The position numbers were made by a program, and so were the translations under genes. This document shows positions 16,158 through 23,164 of a stretch of DNA of 64,000 nucleotides, one piece after another (position 1 is the first letter of the stretch; each line of letters opens with the position of its first letter). Under the pieces are notes generated by a model that was not told the origin of the DNA, did not search any database, and saw nothing but the letters and a program-made list of their open reading frames with translations. This stretch comes from an uncultured Eubacteriales bacterium. Its GTDB lineage: Bacteria > Bacillota > Clostridia > Christensenellales > Aristaeellaceae. The DNA lies in contig CADAPM010000001.1 in NCBI GenBank assembly GCA_902789795.1, forward strand, positions 62,001 through 126,000, in the 5' to 3' direction.

Positions 16158-16367
16158 TTACACCTTTTCCTGAAACAGCGGGATCAGCTCAATGTGCAGC
16201 GCTTCCAGCACCGCGTTCAGCGCGGTCAGGTTCGGTGTCGTTCTCCCCTCCACCCAATTCCGGTACGTCTTCTGGGCCAGCCCAGCGCGGCAGCATAGCT
16301 CGTTCACGGTGATCCCCTGGTGCTCGCGCACATCGTCTAAGTCAGTCATGAGGCCGTTAATGTTCAT
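16158..16367 (-). CDS. Small HTH (Xre-type) transcription regulator
   Basis: 69 aa: MNINGLMTDLDDVREHQGIT, then a classic HTH_3 core (VNELCCRAGLAQKTYRNWVEG, TTPNLTALNAVLEAL). It is mostly DNA-binding domain with no effector domain. It overlaps the upstream HTH gene by 11 bp and is clearly similar to it (TSPTLDSLKTVLGAMGLEL versus TTPNLTALNAVLEALHIEL), so the pair came from duplication. Probably regulates early or late phage genes; target unknown. Confidence 0.8.
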   Translation of the reverse strand: MNINGLMTDLDDVREHQGITVNELCCRAGLAQKTYRNWVEGRTTPNLTALNAVLEALHIELIPLFQEKV

Positions 16368-16635
16368 GCGGTTGCCGTTGTCCTTTCGTTTTCTTTACGC
16401 TCAGCTCCAGCCCCATCGCGCCCAGCACCGTCTTCAGGCTGTCCAGCGTCGGGGACGTCTTCCCCTCCATCCAATGGTAGTAGGATGAGGTCGTGATGTG
16501 CGCCTTCTCGCACAGCTCCGGCACACTCATGCAGATGCCGCGCCGGTACCTGTCGATGATCTTTAGTATCGGCTCTTCCGGCTCAAACACGATCCACATC
16601 CGCTTCCTTTTCTTTGCCCCTTCCGTTGTCCGCAT
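16357..16635 (-). CDS. HTH (Xre-type) regulator, paralogue of the next gene
   Basis: 92 aa. A basic N-terminal extension (about 1-22) precedes an Xre HTH: 'ILKIIDRYRRGICMSVPELCEKAHITTSSYYHWMEGKTSPTLDSLKTVL'. The two tandem HTH proteins might bind as alternatives at the same operator. It lies 20 bp after the preceding early gene. Start chosen at ATG 16635; ATG at about 16,599 would leave the HTH intact. Confidence 0.78.
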   Translation of the reverse strand: MRTTEGAKKRKRMWIVFEPEEPILKIIDRYRRGICMSVPELCEKAHITTSSYYHWMEGKTSPTLDSLKTVLGAMGLELSVKKTKGQRQPHEH

Positions 16636-16655
16636 CGTCCTTCTCCCGTTCCCGT

Positions 16656-16979
16656 TCAGCCCAGTTTGTCTTTCAGGCCCTCAATGATGTCCCTGTATTT
16701 GTCCTTCTGGGCAAACCGTTCATGCCTGCCAATGTTTATTTTCCCGTTCTCCATATCGTTGTTGATAAAGATGGTAATGCCGTATAACAGCGCGCTATAG
16801 CGGAAGCGAGAGCCCTCCGCATCCATTTCTTTCTTGATGGCTTCAAATGTCTCAGCGTTCATTTCAGCAGCGTCAGCGTGAAGCCCCGCTTCCGCCATGT
16901 CACGCCCGATCATTTCGCATAACTGATAGAGACCCGCTTTGCCGTTTATCAATTTGCCCCGCTTCCTCTCCGCCATCAT
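16656..16979 (-). CDS. Phage early protein of unknown function (107 aa)
   Basis: MMAERKRGKLINGKAGLYQL and onward; start ATGATG at 16,979 overlaps the TGA of the upstream gene, so the upstream-extended 149-aa frame is not favoured. The sequence has 'AETFEAIKKEMDAEGSRFRYSALLYGITIFINNDMENG', a pattern with an AIKxEM helix and a short beta region, reminiscent of small phage proteins that resemble capsid-associated or regulatory domains, but I do not recognise a family. Confidence 0.65.
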   Translation of the reverse strand: MMAERKRGKLINGKAGLYQLCEMIGRDMAEAGLHADAAEMNAETFEAIKKEMDAEGSRFRYSALLYGITIFINNDMENGKINIGRHERFAQKDKYRDIIEGLKDKLG

Positions 16980-17278
16980 TTCATGATCGCAAGAAATTTG
17001 TACTCTCGACTGCCTTCCGAATCGGCGTGCAATACCAGCGTTTTCCCATTGATCTTTTTTATCAGATCCAAAGCCGCCGCTTGTACGCCTTCGCCTCTCC
17101 CGCAAGCGCTTGTCAGTGTTACGCCTTCTTTTATATCGCAGTAACGTATCATGACACAGACAAAGCCATCTTTGTCTTTGAATACCACCAAATCTTCATC
17201 GCCGAAAACGTTCATAAGCTCGTCGATATAAGAGAAACCAAACAGCATATTTTGCTCTGCCTCCTTATAGGTCAGCAT
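16976..17278 (-). CDS. Phage early protein of unknown function (100 aa)
   Basis: MLTYKEAEQNMLFGFSYIDE and onward, with start ATG 17278 preceded by GGAG at 6 bp. No motif recognised; composition is mixed alpha/beta with 'DLVVFKDKDGFVCVMIRYCDI'. It overlaps both neighbours by 3-14 bp (coupled translation). The 40-residue upstream in-frame extension lies inside the preceding gene and lacks a ribosome site. Confidence 0.6.
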   Translation of the reverse strand: MLTYKEAEQNMLFGFSYIDELMNVFGDEDLVVFKDKDGFVCVMIRYCDIKEGVTLTSACGRGEGVQAAALDLIKKINGKTLVLHADSEGSREYKFLAIMK

Positions 17279-17480
17279 GTTCTTCTCCATCCTGGCGTTC
17301 GTCTTCGGCAGCCTGTTCCTTCTCCGCGCATTCGTCACACAGGACGTAAGCCAATGGATCATCGCCTCTTTTAACGGAATGGATAACACAGATCCCACTA
17401 CGAATCGGCAAATACTTGGACTTTAACACCCCACCCAGCCGTTTTCTGCATTGATAGCAGATGATATCATACATCGCCAT
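17265..17480 (-). CDS. Small zinc-ribbon-like phage protein (71 aa)
   Basis: MAMYDIICYQCRKRLGGVLK and onward to an acidic tail. Two Cys pairs, CYQC (about 8-11) and CDEC (about 49-52), are spaced as in a treble-clef or zinc ribbon. Start ATG 17480 lies in the 3' end of the DUF551 gene (14-bp overlap) with a GGGAGG-type site. Function unknown; likely nucleic-acid or protein binding. Confidence 0.65.
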   Translation of the reverse strand: MAMYDIICYQCRKRLGGVLKSKYLPIRSGICVIHSVKRGDDPLAYVLCDECAEKEQAAEDERQDGEEHADL

Positions 17481-17874
17481 TCTTTTTCTTCCCTCCCTCA
17501 GGCGGTTCAGGCATCGGCATCCAATAGGTGATAACAGGCTCCAGCGCTGGGGAAATCTTCGTATTCCATTTGCCATCACGAAGCCGCCCTTCCGTTGCAC
17601 GACCAGTTCCATCTGGAAAAACAACATAGACGATCACGTCATTAGATTCTTTAGCCCACATATATTTGTTAAAATGCGGATGATTTGCAAATAAAGAATC
17701 GTGTTCGCTGGGCAGTCTGTCCTTGACGCTGATCCAGCCGCCGATGGTCGGGGCGCTGTCGATTTGATCTATTATCGTTCTCTCGGAAGGAAGCAACAAA
17801 CTTTTCATCATGCTTTTAATGCCCAATGCCTTCCTGATAGATTCCATCAATTTGTCCGCATCAATCGGCCTCAT
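17467..17874 (-). CDS. DUF551-containing phage protein
   Basis: 135 aa. It starts MRPIDADKLMESIRKALG, then has the DUF551 signature: WISVKDRLPS (about 47-56), 'DVIVYVVFPDG', and 'VITYWMPMPEPPE' at the end. DUF551 proteins are common in Firmicute phage early regions; their biochemical role is not known. A second, shorter DUF551 protein is at 21,880-22,125. Confidence 0.82.
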   Translation of the reverse strand: MRPIDADKLMESIRKALGIKSMMKSLLLPSERTIIDQIDSAPTIGGWISVKDRLPSEHDSLFANHPHFNKYMWAKESNDVIVYVVFPDGTGRATEGRLRDGKWNTKISPALEPVITYWMPMPEPPEGGKKKNGDV

Positions 17875-17880
17875 CCTGCA

Positions 17881-18102
17881 TCACCATCCTTTTTTGATTC
17901 CGTAGTGCCGCTTGATGATTCGCCATTTGATCTTATCAATCAGCGTTATGAGCTTGCATAGCGCCCGTATTCTTGGTTCACACTCCTCGCAACAATCCTG
18001 TGCCTCGCAGAAACCATAGACAAAAGAATGGTACTGTGAGTGATCGTTTGTCCACCGAAAGTGTTCTACTTCCTCTTTGGTAGGCCATTTCGTTTTACCC
18101 AT
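17881..18102 (-). CDS. Phage early protein of unknown function (73 aa, Cys-rich)
   Basis: MGKTKWPTKEEVEHFRWTND and onward. A short motif 'FCEAQDCCEECEPRIRALC' with five cysteines suggests a metal site; the C-terminus is basic (KWRIIKRHYGIKKGW). It overlaps the upstream gene by 8 bp. Not recognised as a named family. Confidence 0.6.
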   Translation of the reverse strand: MGKTKWPTKEEVEHFRWTNDHSQYHSFVYGFCEAQDCCEECEPRIRALCKLITLIDKIKWRIIKRHYGIKKGW

Positions 18103-18526
18103 GCCACTTCACCGCCTCACGCTGTTCATTGTTTGGAAAGGCATCCCAACAACGCCAGAGCCAACGATAGCTATACCTATATGGCACAAACTCTTTTCCG
18201 TAATCTTCATATCTCCTTGAAATGTTATCGCATAAATAACTTGTGGCAAAGACTTTTGATTTTTCACGCGGATGGGATTTTTCTTCAATCCAAACAAAAC
18301 CGCCTTCTTTCGTTAATGTTTCAATAGCCTCTTCCAGAGTCAACACCCTCGGTTTCGGATCTTGCTCTTTCAGCAGTTCAAGCGCGTCCTGTGCAAGCTG
18401 GCTTGTACACTCATCTATGCCAAGGTTGGGATCAATCAGGATGTGATGATATGGACAACCTTCATCGCAGAAACATCTATTATGGCAATGTTCAAGCCCT
18501 TCGATAACTTTCTTTCTGTCACTCAT
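18095..18526 (-). CDS. Phage early protein, member of a local paralogous family (143 aa)
   Basis: N-terminus RKKVIEGLEHC, a Cys-rich segment (CFCDEGCPYH), then ALELLKEQDPKPR, and a C-terminus ending 'RCWDAFPNNEQREAVKWHG'. The N-terminal half resembles the 18,523 gene (ERVIKGLTCC...GCPWYFP...CTSRLA) and the C-terminal tail resembles the 18,832 gene (RYWTQRPTKEQSKAVKWDE). It looks like the full-length form of a family whose other two members are partial or shuffled. Function unknown. Four-base overlap (ATGA) with the upstream gene. Confidence 0.68.
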   Translation of the reverse strand: MSDRKKVIEGLEHCHNRCFCDEGCPYHHILIDPNLGIDECTSQLAQDALELLKEQDPKPRVLTLEEAIETLTKEGGFVWIEEKSHPREKSKVFATSYLCDNISRRYEDYGKEFVPYRYSYRWLWRCWDAFPNNEQREAVKWHG

Positions 18527-18813
18527 CCCAGATCACCTTTCAGCGCGCGTTCGACCATCCTGCCCAGCGTCACATTATCCATGTGTTGAGCCGTCTGCCG
18601 CTGCATCTGCTTCAGGAAAGTATTCTCCTGGGTCTTCTCCGCGATTTCACGCTTGTAAAACTGAATCAGCCCATTTGCCGCTCTTGCCAGCCTGGACGTG
18701 CAATCTTCCGGGTTCTCCGGGAAATACCACGGGCATCCATCCTCTCCATAATGGCAATGCTCCTTCGTCACGCAGCACGTTAGTCCTTTGATGACCCGTT
18801 CTTCCATCGTCAT
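18523..18813 (-). CDS. Phage early protein, paralogous family member (96 aa)
   Basis: MTMEERVIKGLTCCVTKEHC and onward. It shares with its neighbour the ERVIKGL...C...GCPW...C(T)S(R/Q)LA...A..L pattern, probably a small zinc-binding domain, but then has a different helical C-terminus (YKREIAEKTQENTFLKQMQ). The start context GGAGCCAACGCC-ATG matches that of the 22,754 gene start. Function unknown. Confidence 0.66.
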   Translation of the reverse strand: MTMEERVIKGLTCCVTKEHCHYGEDGCPWYFPENPEDCTSRLARAANGLIQFYKREIAEKTQENTFLKQMQRQTAQHMDNVTLGRMVERALKGDLG

Positions 18814-18831
18814 GGCGTTGGCTCCTCCTTT

Positions 18832-19161
18832 TCATTCATCCCACTTCACCGCCTTCGACTGCTCTTTCGTTGGCCGCTGTGTCCAATATCTTGCGTCTTT
18901 GTCGCGCAGATTGTATATCGTTATGATTTTCCACGCGTCAATCGTTTTTACCCCAAGTAACGGATTGTATTCGCACCATGCAGGAATATTGCCCCAGTTA
19001 TCCGCATTCTCGAAATCGTGTGTGTTTATCAGCCGCGGTTCCTGCTCTTTCAGCAGTTCCAGTACGTCATGCAGTAGCTCTGCCACGCCGCCGTAGCCTC
19101 GGCTGTCAACAAACGGGATTGCCTCTTCAACCGCCTTGATGACGTGTTCTCTGTGGTCCAT
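18832..19161 (-). CDS. Phage early protein, paralogous family member (109 aa)
   Basis: MDHREHVIKAVEEAIPFVDS and onward. It keeps the VIKAVEE...LLHDVLELLKEQEPR motif and the RPTKEQSKAVKWDE tail shared with the 18,095 gene, but lacks the cysteines. Start: ATG 19161 has AGGAG nine bases upstream; an in-frame ATG at 19179 is possible. Function unknown. Confidence 0.64.
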   Translation of the reverse strand: MDHREHVIKAVEEAIPFVDSRGYGGVAELLHDVLELLKEQEPRLINTHDFENADNWGNIPAWCEYNPLLGVKTIDAWKIITIYNLRDKDARYWTQRPTKEQSKAVKWDE

Positions 19162-19165
19162 TCCT

Positions 19166-20035
19166 TTACTCTCCTGCATATCTCACTCCCGCGTCGTCGC
19201 GCTTTTCTCGGATCATCATGCGCAGCCTCTCGTTCGCGTCCTCCGGCGAGATCAGCCCAAACAGCTGCTTTCCTGCGGCGGCGTCGCGGTACATCAGGTA
19301 CTCGTCCACGTCGCTTTCCGTGTGCAGGTGGTAGCTCTGCCAGTCGCTCATCAGCTTCAGCACATAATCGTAGGGGCTTTCCGCGTTCTTCTTCGCGCTC
19401 ATGCGGATGGCCTTGGTCAGGACCCCCGGCGCAAAGCCGCAGTTGATCACCGCCGCCGTCGCCAGCTGATCAGCGATATAGTCCGTCAGCGTCTTCCCAT
19501 AGCAAAGCTTCCACGCGTTCTTCGCCTCCTCGCGCGCGCGGGTGATGTTGTCTTCGTCATCGTCTTCTTCTTGGTCTATATGTTTATTGTTAGTATAGTT
19601 TATTATATTGTTCGGTATGTTACCCCCTATGTTACCCCTGATGTTACCCCCTATGTTACCCCCTATGTTATCCGGAAATATCGTATTACATCCGTTATTA
19701 CAATCGGTTTCTGAGGGCACATACTCGGGGAAAAAGTATATCATCCGGTAGGCTGGGCTTTTCTGGTTCTTCTTTCCCGGCTCGTAGTCGATCAGCCCGC
19801 GCTGTTTCAGCCCGTTCCGCGCGGCCGCCATGGTGTCATATCGCATTGCGCAATAGCTGAGCAGTAGGTCATTGTTGATGCGGATGAACTCATCGGGCCA
19901 TACGTTGCCCTGGGCGCGCTGGTTCATAATGTGCATCAGCGCGTACCACAGCAGGCGCTCGTTGGCAGGGATATGTTCATCAGACGCATACTGAATAAAC
20001 CTCGTATGCTCCCTGACGTAATTGACGATAGGCAC
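19166..20035 (-). CDS. Phage replication initiation protein (DnaD-like)
   Basis: 289 aa. The N-terminal ~100 residues form a winged helix (ERLLWYALMHIMNQRAQGNVWPDEFIRINNDLLLSYCAMRYDTMAAARNGLKQRGLI pattern, here split by me), followed by a low-complexity linker containing repeated NIGG units and an acidic DQEEDDDEDN stretch, then a DnaD C-terminal-type domain (WKLCYGKTLTDYIADQLA, YVLKLMSDW). Such proteins load the helicase at the phage origin. Start is GTG 20035. The repeated NIGG residues are encoded by 12-bp iterons that may be the origin itself. Confidence 0.8.
   Translation of the reverse strand: MPIVNYVREHTRFIQYASDEHIPANERLLWYALMHIMNQRAQGNVWPDEFIRINNDLLLSYCAMRYDTMAAARNGLKQRGLIDYEPGKKNQKSPAYRMIYFFPEYVPSETDCNNGCNTIFPDNIGGNIGGNIRGNIGGNIPNNIINYTNNKHIDQEEDDDEDNITRAREEAKNAWKLCYGKTLTDYIADQLATAAVINCGFAPGVLTKAIRMSAKKNAESPYDYVLKLMSDWQSYHLHTESDVDEYLMYRDAAAGKQLFGLISPEDANERLRMMIREKRDDAGVRYAGE
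19574..19675. other. Candidate phage replication origin: five 12-bp iterons plus AT-rich stretch
   Basis: Plus strand: five contiguous copies of TATGTTACCCCC (19,616-19,675; copies 1 and 4 identical, copy 2 ends T, copy 3 starts G, copy 5 ends TCCGG). They adjoin an AT-rich segment of about 38 bp (19,574-19,612). Placement inside the initiator gene is as in lambda O. The repeats keep the reading frame, encoding four-residue NIGG units. Confidence 0.55.
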
Positions 20036-20365
20036 TGTTTTTCACTTCCGTTCTGTTGTTGGTGTTGGCTGGCCCGCCCGCCTTTTTCACCTGGCGCTCC
20101 TTTTTGTGCTTTGTCGCGGTTTCACACATATTAGGCGGCACATCCTTATATGCGTCTTCCGGAATAGCTGGGTCGCAGTATGATCCGGGGGAGAGGAGGT
20201 TTTACACTTCCTTTCGTTTGTAGTACGCCGCTGAATGGGCTGCGGCGCCGATCTTTTGATGCAGGCTTCTGCGTCGATGCTCTGAGTTGACGACGCCAAA
20301 TCACGGCGCAGAATACAAATATTCAATTTTGGAGCGCCATGTGAAAAAAGCGGACGGGTCCTGTC
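20036..20365. other. Gap of about 330 bp with no convincing gene
   Basis: Only short minus-strand frames are present: a possible 49-codon frame beginning MCETATKHKKERQ that overlaps the start of the replication gene, and a 79-codon frame with poor composition. A small hairpin (GGGCTGCGGCGCC region near 20,236) is visible. The replication gene's own ribosome site (GGAAGTG) is weak. Confidence 0.4.
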
Positions 20366-20488
20366 TCAGTTAAATAGTCTGTAGCACGCGCTTACGCGGT
20401 TCACCATCCTGGCCGGAAACCGCCTGCGTACCATCCACGTGCGCAGCGCGTCAAGCCCCCTCGCCGCTATGCTGGCTTTCCGTCTCAC
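20366..20488 (-). CDS. Possible small basic phage protein (40 aa)
   Basis: GTG 20488 with AAAGGAGG nine bases upstream; reads MRRKASIAARGLDALRTWMV and ends YRLFN. It overlaps the 3' end of the ORF6C gene by 38 bp in another frame. Very basic, single amphipathic helix. Supported by the strong ribosome site only. Confidence 0.4.
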   Translation of the reverse strand: MRRKASIAARGLDALRTWMVRRRFPARMVNRVSACYRLFN

Positions 20489-20981
20489 GCGCCCTCGCCT
20501 CCTTTACGATGTCGCGCACCGTCAGCGCGTTGCTCCACATCCCCACCTGGTCGAGCGCCACGCTGTACTCATGCTTGGGGATCTCCGCCAGCGCGGCGAT
20601 GCCGTACCTTGCCAGCACGGCGCGCCGGATCGCGTTGCCCAGCTTGTTCACGGCCTTCTTATCGTCCGCGCACTCGTACTTTTCCAGCAGCGCCCTCGCC
20701 CGCTCGCGGATGGCGTCGTTGATGTACCCGACCTGCTTTCTGCTCACCGGCGTATATAGCCGGATCTGCTTCTCCAAGGCTTCCAGCCGGTCGTTCTGCA
20801 CCGCCTGGGCGGATGATAGCTGCTCCAGCGCGGCGGTGTTGTTCTCCAGCAGCTTGCTCATGGTCGTGATGACCGGCCTCATGATCTCGGTAATGTACAC
20901 GCCCAGCAGCTTCGGAGTGATGGCTCCCTGCTCAGGCAGCATTAACTCCTCACTCCTGCTTCCTAACTCCTCACTCATCAT
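20451..20981 (-). CDS. ORF6C-domain phage protein
   Basis: 176 aa. The C-terminal ~90 residues match the ORF6C domain found at the end of phage antirepressor-type proteins: SRKQVGYINDAIRERARALL, then 'AVNKLGNAIRRAVLARYGIAALAEIPKHEYSVAL'. No BRO/Ant N-terminal domain is present; residues about 5-16 (EELGSRSEEL) are encoded by a heptamer array of the dispersed type. ATGATGAG overlaps the upstream gene's TGA. If the array is an insertion, the original start may be MLPEQG a few codons on. Confidence 0.78.
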   Translation of the reverse strand: MMSEELGSRSEELMLPEQGAITPKLLGVYITEIMRPVITTMSKLLENNTAALEQLSSAQAVQNDRLEALEKQIRLYTPVSRKQVGYINDAIRERARALLEKYECADDKKAVNKLGNAIRRAVLARYGIAALAEIPKHEYSVALDQVGMWSNALTVRDIVKEARARETESQHSGEGA

Positions 20982-21883
20982 ACGACTCTCCCGTCTGCCA
21001 TCGTGGCCTCTATCGCCCTCCGGCTGTCGTTGGCCCAGGCCTCCACGGTTTCCAATAGCTCGCTGTACTGCATCTTCTCCTTGAAGTCCATGGCGGCAAA
21101 GGTCAGGCGCATATGCGGCATCCGCGCGCACGCGCCGATAAACTGCCTCACGGCCCCGGCGAAGGCGTCCACCGTCAGCTGGTCCGTGGGCACGCGCTCG
21201 GCGTCTCCACGGGCGATCTCGCTCTTGGCGTCCAACAGATCCCGCTGCGCTTTGTCCAGGTCCTCCTGCATGTCCTTGATCAGGCCGCTCTGCTCGTCAT
21301 ACTCCCGGCTCAGCGCGGCATAGTCCGCCCGCAGCTTTCGCGCCTCGTCCAGCGTGTCGCGCTGCTGCTCGGCGATCCGGGTCAGCTCCTCCCGCTGCTG
21401 CGCGATCTGCAGGTCTTTTTCCTTCATGCTGTGGAAAACCGCCTCCGGGATCTCCGGTTCCCGGCTCTCCAGCTCTTTGATTTTCTGCTGCCACTTCTCG
21501 CGCTCCTGGCGCACGGCGGCATCGACTTCCCGGGCGGACATGCCCGCCACGTCGTTCTCCTGCACGAAGCGCTCCTCCTCGCCCTCCGGCAGCGCCAGCA
21601 TGCGTATCAGCTTGCTTTTCCCCAGCGCGGCAAAGCGGCTGCTTTCGCCGTACCGGGCGTATGCCTGCATGAATTGCTGTGCGTAGCGCTCGCTCATGCC
21701 GCTGTTCTCCTGTACCCAGGCGCTCCATTGCCCGTGCGCGACCAGCGGCTTCGCCTCGGTGAATACGTGCCCCAGCTGCAGCATGTTCATGGCGATGTTC
21801 TCAGACAGCATTTGTGCCTGCACCGCCAGCGTGTCAAGCACGCTCACGCTCCCATGGTTGGCGTTGGCTATCTCGTCGTTCAT
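20978..21883 (-). CDS. DUF3102-type phage protein
   Basis: 301 aa (start MNDEIANANHGSVSVLDTLA, ATG 21883). Residues about 25-120 carry the DUF3102 pattern: LQLGHVFTEAKPLVAHGQWSA, SERYAQQFMQAYARYG, 'ALGKSKLIRMLALPEGEEERFV'. A long central coiled coil follows (about 125-230, many QQ/RE/LR heptads), then a small alpha/beta end domain. DUF3102 resembles ParB-like helix-turn-helix proteins and is frequent in Firmicute phage and ICE early regions. It is translated in an overlapping chain with the DUF551 gene and the ORF6C gene. Confidence 0.78.
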   Translation of the reverse strand: MNDEIANANHGSVSVLDTLAVQAQMLSENIAMNMLQLGHVFTEAKPLVAHGQWSAWVQENSGMSERYAQQFMQAYARYGESSRFAALGKSKLIRMLALPEGEEERFVQENDVAGMSAREVDAAVRQEREKWQQKIKELESREPEIPEAVFHSMKEKDLQIAQQREELTRIAEQQRDTLDEARKLRADYAALSREYDEQSGLIKDMQEDLDKAQRDLLDAKSEIARGDAERVPTDQLTVDAFAGAVRQFIGACARMPHMRLTFAAMDFKEKMQYSELLETVEAWANDSRRAIEATMADGRVV

Positions 21884-22125
21884 TTCGTTTCCTCCTGCAT
21901 GTAGTGGATAAAAGGCAGCTCCGCCTTTTTCCTCAGTTCCTCGTGGTTCTTGGGCGGCCCGGGCGGCGGCTGCCAGTGCGTCAGGAAGCGGTTGTGCTCC
22001 ACCTGGTGGTAGCCGGTCACGATCACGCCGTTGTACACGTGCCAGAAGACCACGCACCCTGTCGGGTCGCTGTCCTCCTTGGTCGGCTTCCGCTCCTGGA
22101 TGCTGATCCAATCATCCCCGCTCAT
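21880..22125 (-). CDS. DUF551 protein (81 aa)
   Basis: MSGDDWISIQERKPTKEDSD and onward: WISI-ERKP, 'GCVVFWHVYNGVIVTGYHQVEHNRFLTHWQPPPGPP', the compact DUF551 form with the terminal HWxPxPxPP motif. Overlaps both neighbours (14 bp and 4 bp). It is the second DUF551 protein of the prophage and only distantly like the one at 17,467. Confidence 0.8.
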   Translation of the reverse strand: MSGDDWISIQERKPTKEDSDPTGCVVFWHVYNGVIVTGYHQVEHNRFLTHWQPPPGPPKNHEELRKKAELPFIHYMQEETK

Positions 22126-22375
22126 GGCCGCTTACCTCCACCTGGATCCCGCGCTCGGCCAGCTTTTCCGCCCACCGCGCCTGCGTGAGCACGCTGCAGT
22201 GCCGCATCGCGTCCTCCCACGTCGGGTATCGTCCGTACTTTTTCCTAAACTTGTGCTGATAGGTCAGGCTGTCCCGGTTGTGCGGGTCCCGTGGATCGTG
22301 CGTGTCCCCGCAGTACGGGCAGCCCCCTGGCGTTGGCGGCAGGATGACGATTCTTCCATCCTGCATACCGGGCAA
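22112..22375 (-). CDS. Phage early protein with zinc-knuckle-like motif (87 aa)
   Basis: MPGMQDGRIVILPPTPGGCP and onward. Contains CPYCGDTHDPRDPH (a CxxC...H...H cluster, about 19-32) and a basic helical C-terminal half. Unknown family; possibly a small nucleic-acid-binding protein. Start ATG 22375 or 22366. Confidence 0.6.
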   Translation of the reverse strand: MPGMQDGRIVILPPTPGGCPYCGDTHDPRDPHNRDSLTYQHKFRKKYGRYPTWEDAMRHCSVLTQARWAEKLAERGIQVEVSGHERG

Positions 22376-22402
22376 TTGTTATCGCCTCCCTTGCAGTAGG
22401 TA

Positions 22403-22430
22403 AATGCCGGTCTTTCCCGGCTGCCAGCTT
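22403..22430. repeat. TCTTTC-loop hairpin, copy 1
   Basis: TGCCGG-TCTTTC-CCGGCTGCCA on the plus strand. One of three closely similar hairpins within 600 bp (others near 22,783 and 23,003); the stem varies between GCCGG/CCGGC and GCCCG/CGGGC while the loop is kept. Confidence 0.6.
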
Positions 22431-22439
22431 TGGCCAGGC

Positions 22440-22754
22440 TCAGGAGAGCGAACCCATCTGTTTGAAAATGTGTTCGGTTTTCTCTTTGAACCTCTCATGC
22501 GTTTCGTATTCATATGCGTCGTGCAGTCCCTTCGCGATCATCGACGCCGCATATAAATTGATGTTACCGGCGATTGCGACACCTAAGTCCATGTGGCTGA
22601 TATGGTGCATCGTGACACGATAATCGTTGCCGCCCATGTCATAGATGATACAGAATCCCTTGCAGGCTTCGCCCACCTTCATCTTATCTGTGACAGGGCT
22701 GACTTCTTCTCCGATCACCTCTACGCCGATACGGTAAGTCATGGGGTCTTGCAT
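22440..22754 (-). CDS. Phage early protein of unknown function (104 aa)
   Basis: MQDPMTYRIGVEVIGEEVSP and onward. ATG 22754 with GAGGAGG upstream and the GGCCAACGCT start context also seen at 18,813. The upstream in-frame extension overlaps a tRNA-like sequence and is not credible. The protein has a compact alpha/beta region and a helical C-terminus. Its leader carries a TCTTTC-loop hairpin (22,783-22,800). Not recognised. Confidence 0.62.
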   Translation of the reverse strand: MQDPMTYRIGVEVIGEEVSPVTDKMKVGEACKGFCIIYDMGGNDYRVTMHHISHMDLGVAIAGNINLYAASMIAKGLHDAYEYETHERFKEKTEHIFKQMGSLS

Positions 22755-22780
22755 AGCGTTGGCCTCCTCATAATATTTGT

Positions 22781-22802
22781 TTGCCCGTCTTTCCGGGCTG
22801 CC
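22781..22802. repeat. TCTTTC-loop hairpin, copy 2 (compensated stem)
   Basis: TGCCCG-TCTTTC-CGGGCTGCCA, in the 5' leader of the 22,440 gene. Against copies 1 and 3 the stem has changed on both sides and still pairs. Confidence 0.6.
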
Positions 22803-22855
22803 ATCCTGTTTTGAATCGTTTGCGGGGTTGTGAAAACAGGCAAATGTGGTTCCCC

Positions 22856-22935
22856 TGGCGGGGCGAGGGAATTGAACCCTCATTAGGTGACGGGCTTCCC
22901 ACGCGTGAGGTTACCGTCCCATTATCGGCCATCAG
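22856..22935 (-). tRNA. Degenerate tRNA-like sequence
   Basis: On the minus strand the 3' end is GAGGG-TTCAATT-CCCTC, a canonical T-arm, followed by GCCCCGCCA with encoded CCA. The anticodon and D regions cannot be folded convincingly and no matching 5' acceptor strand was found, so it is likely a decayed phage tRNA or a tRNA 3'-end mimic. Plus-strand frames over it have the nonsense composition typical of tRNA translations. Confidence 0.35.
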
Positions 22936-22998
22936 TTTCACATCTTCGCGCCAGCTTGTACTTCACCAGCTACTCCGTTACTCCTGATCCTACCCCCA

Positions 22999-23026
22999 TA
23001 TTGTGCCGGTCTTTCCCGGCTGCCAC
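22999..23026. repeat. TCTTTC-loop hairpin, copy 3
   Basis: GTGCCGG-TCTTTC-CCGGCTGCCAC. A weaker fourth relative, TGCCCGCCGTTTCC...GGCAGCCACACG, lies at 27,342-27,370 before the integrase gene. The rest of the 519-bp gap (22,755-23,273) holds only this hairpin, copy 2 and the two tRNA-like sequences; I see no gene in it. Confidence 0.55.
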
Positions 23027-23164
23027 ACGGTTATTGTTCAGGCCTGCTTGAATATCATTCCGTGAAAACTTCCACTATGGCCCGTGGCCTTTGGGCAAGG
23101 AGCTATCCGGGTTTCCCCTCAGAACTCCGCGGGTTCATGCCACACCCGCGTCCCGGTGTTCCAT

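Noticed and set aside
20087-20326. 79-codon minus-strand frame upstream of the replication gene
   Set aside because: Poor composition, no ribosome site, ends inside a low-information gap.
22781-22987. Plus-strand frame over the tRNA-like sequence (contains WRGEGIEPS)
   Set aside because: This is the typical nonsense translation of a tRNA 3' end, not a gene.
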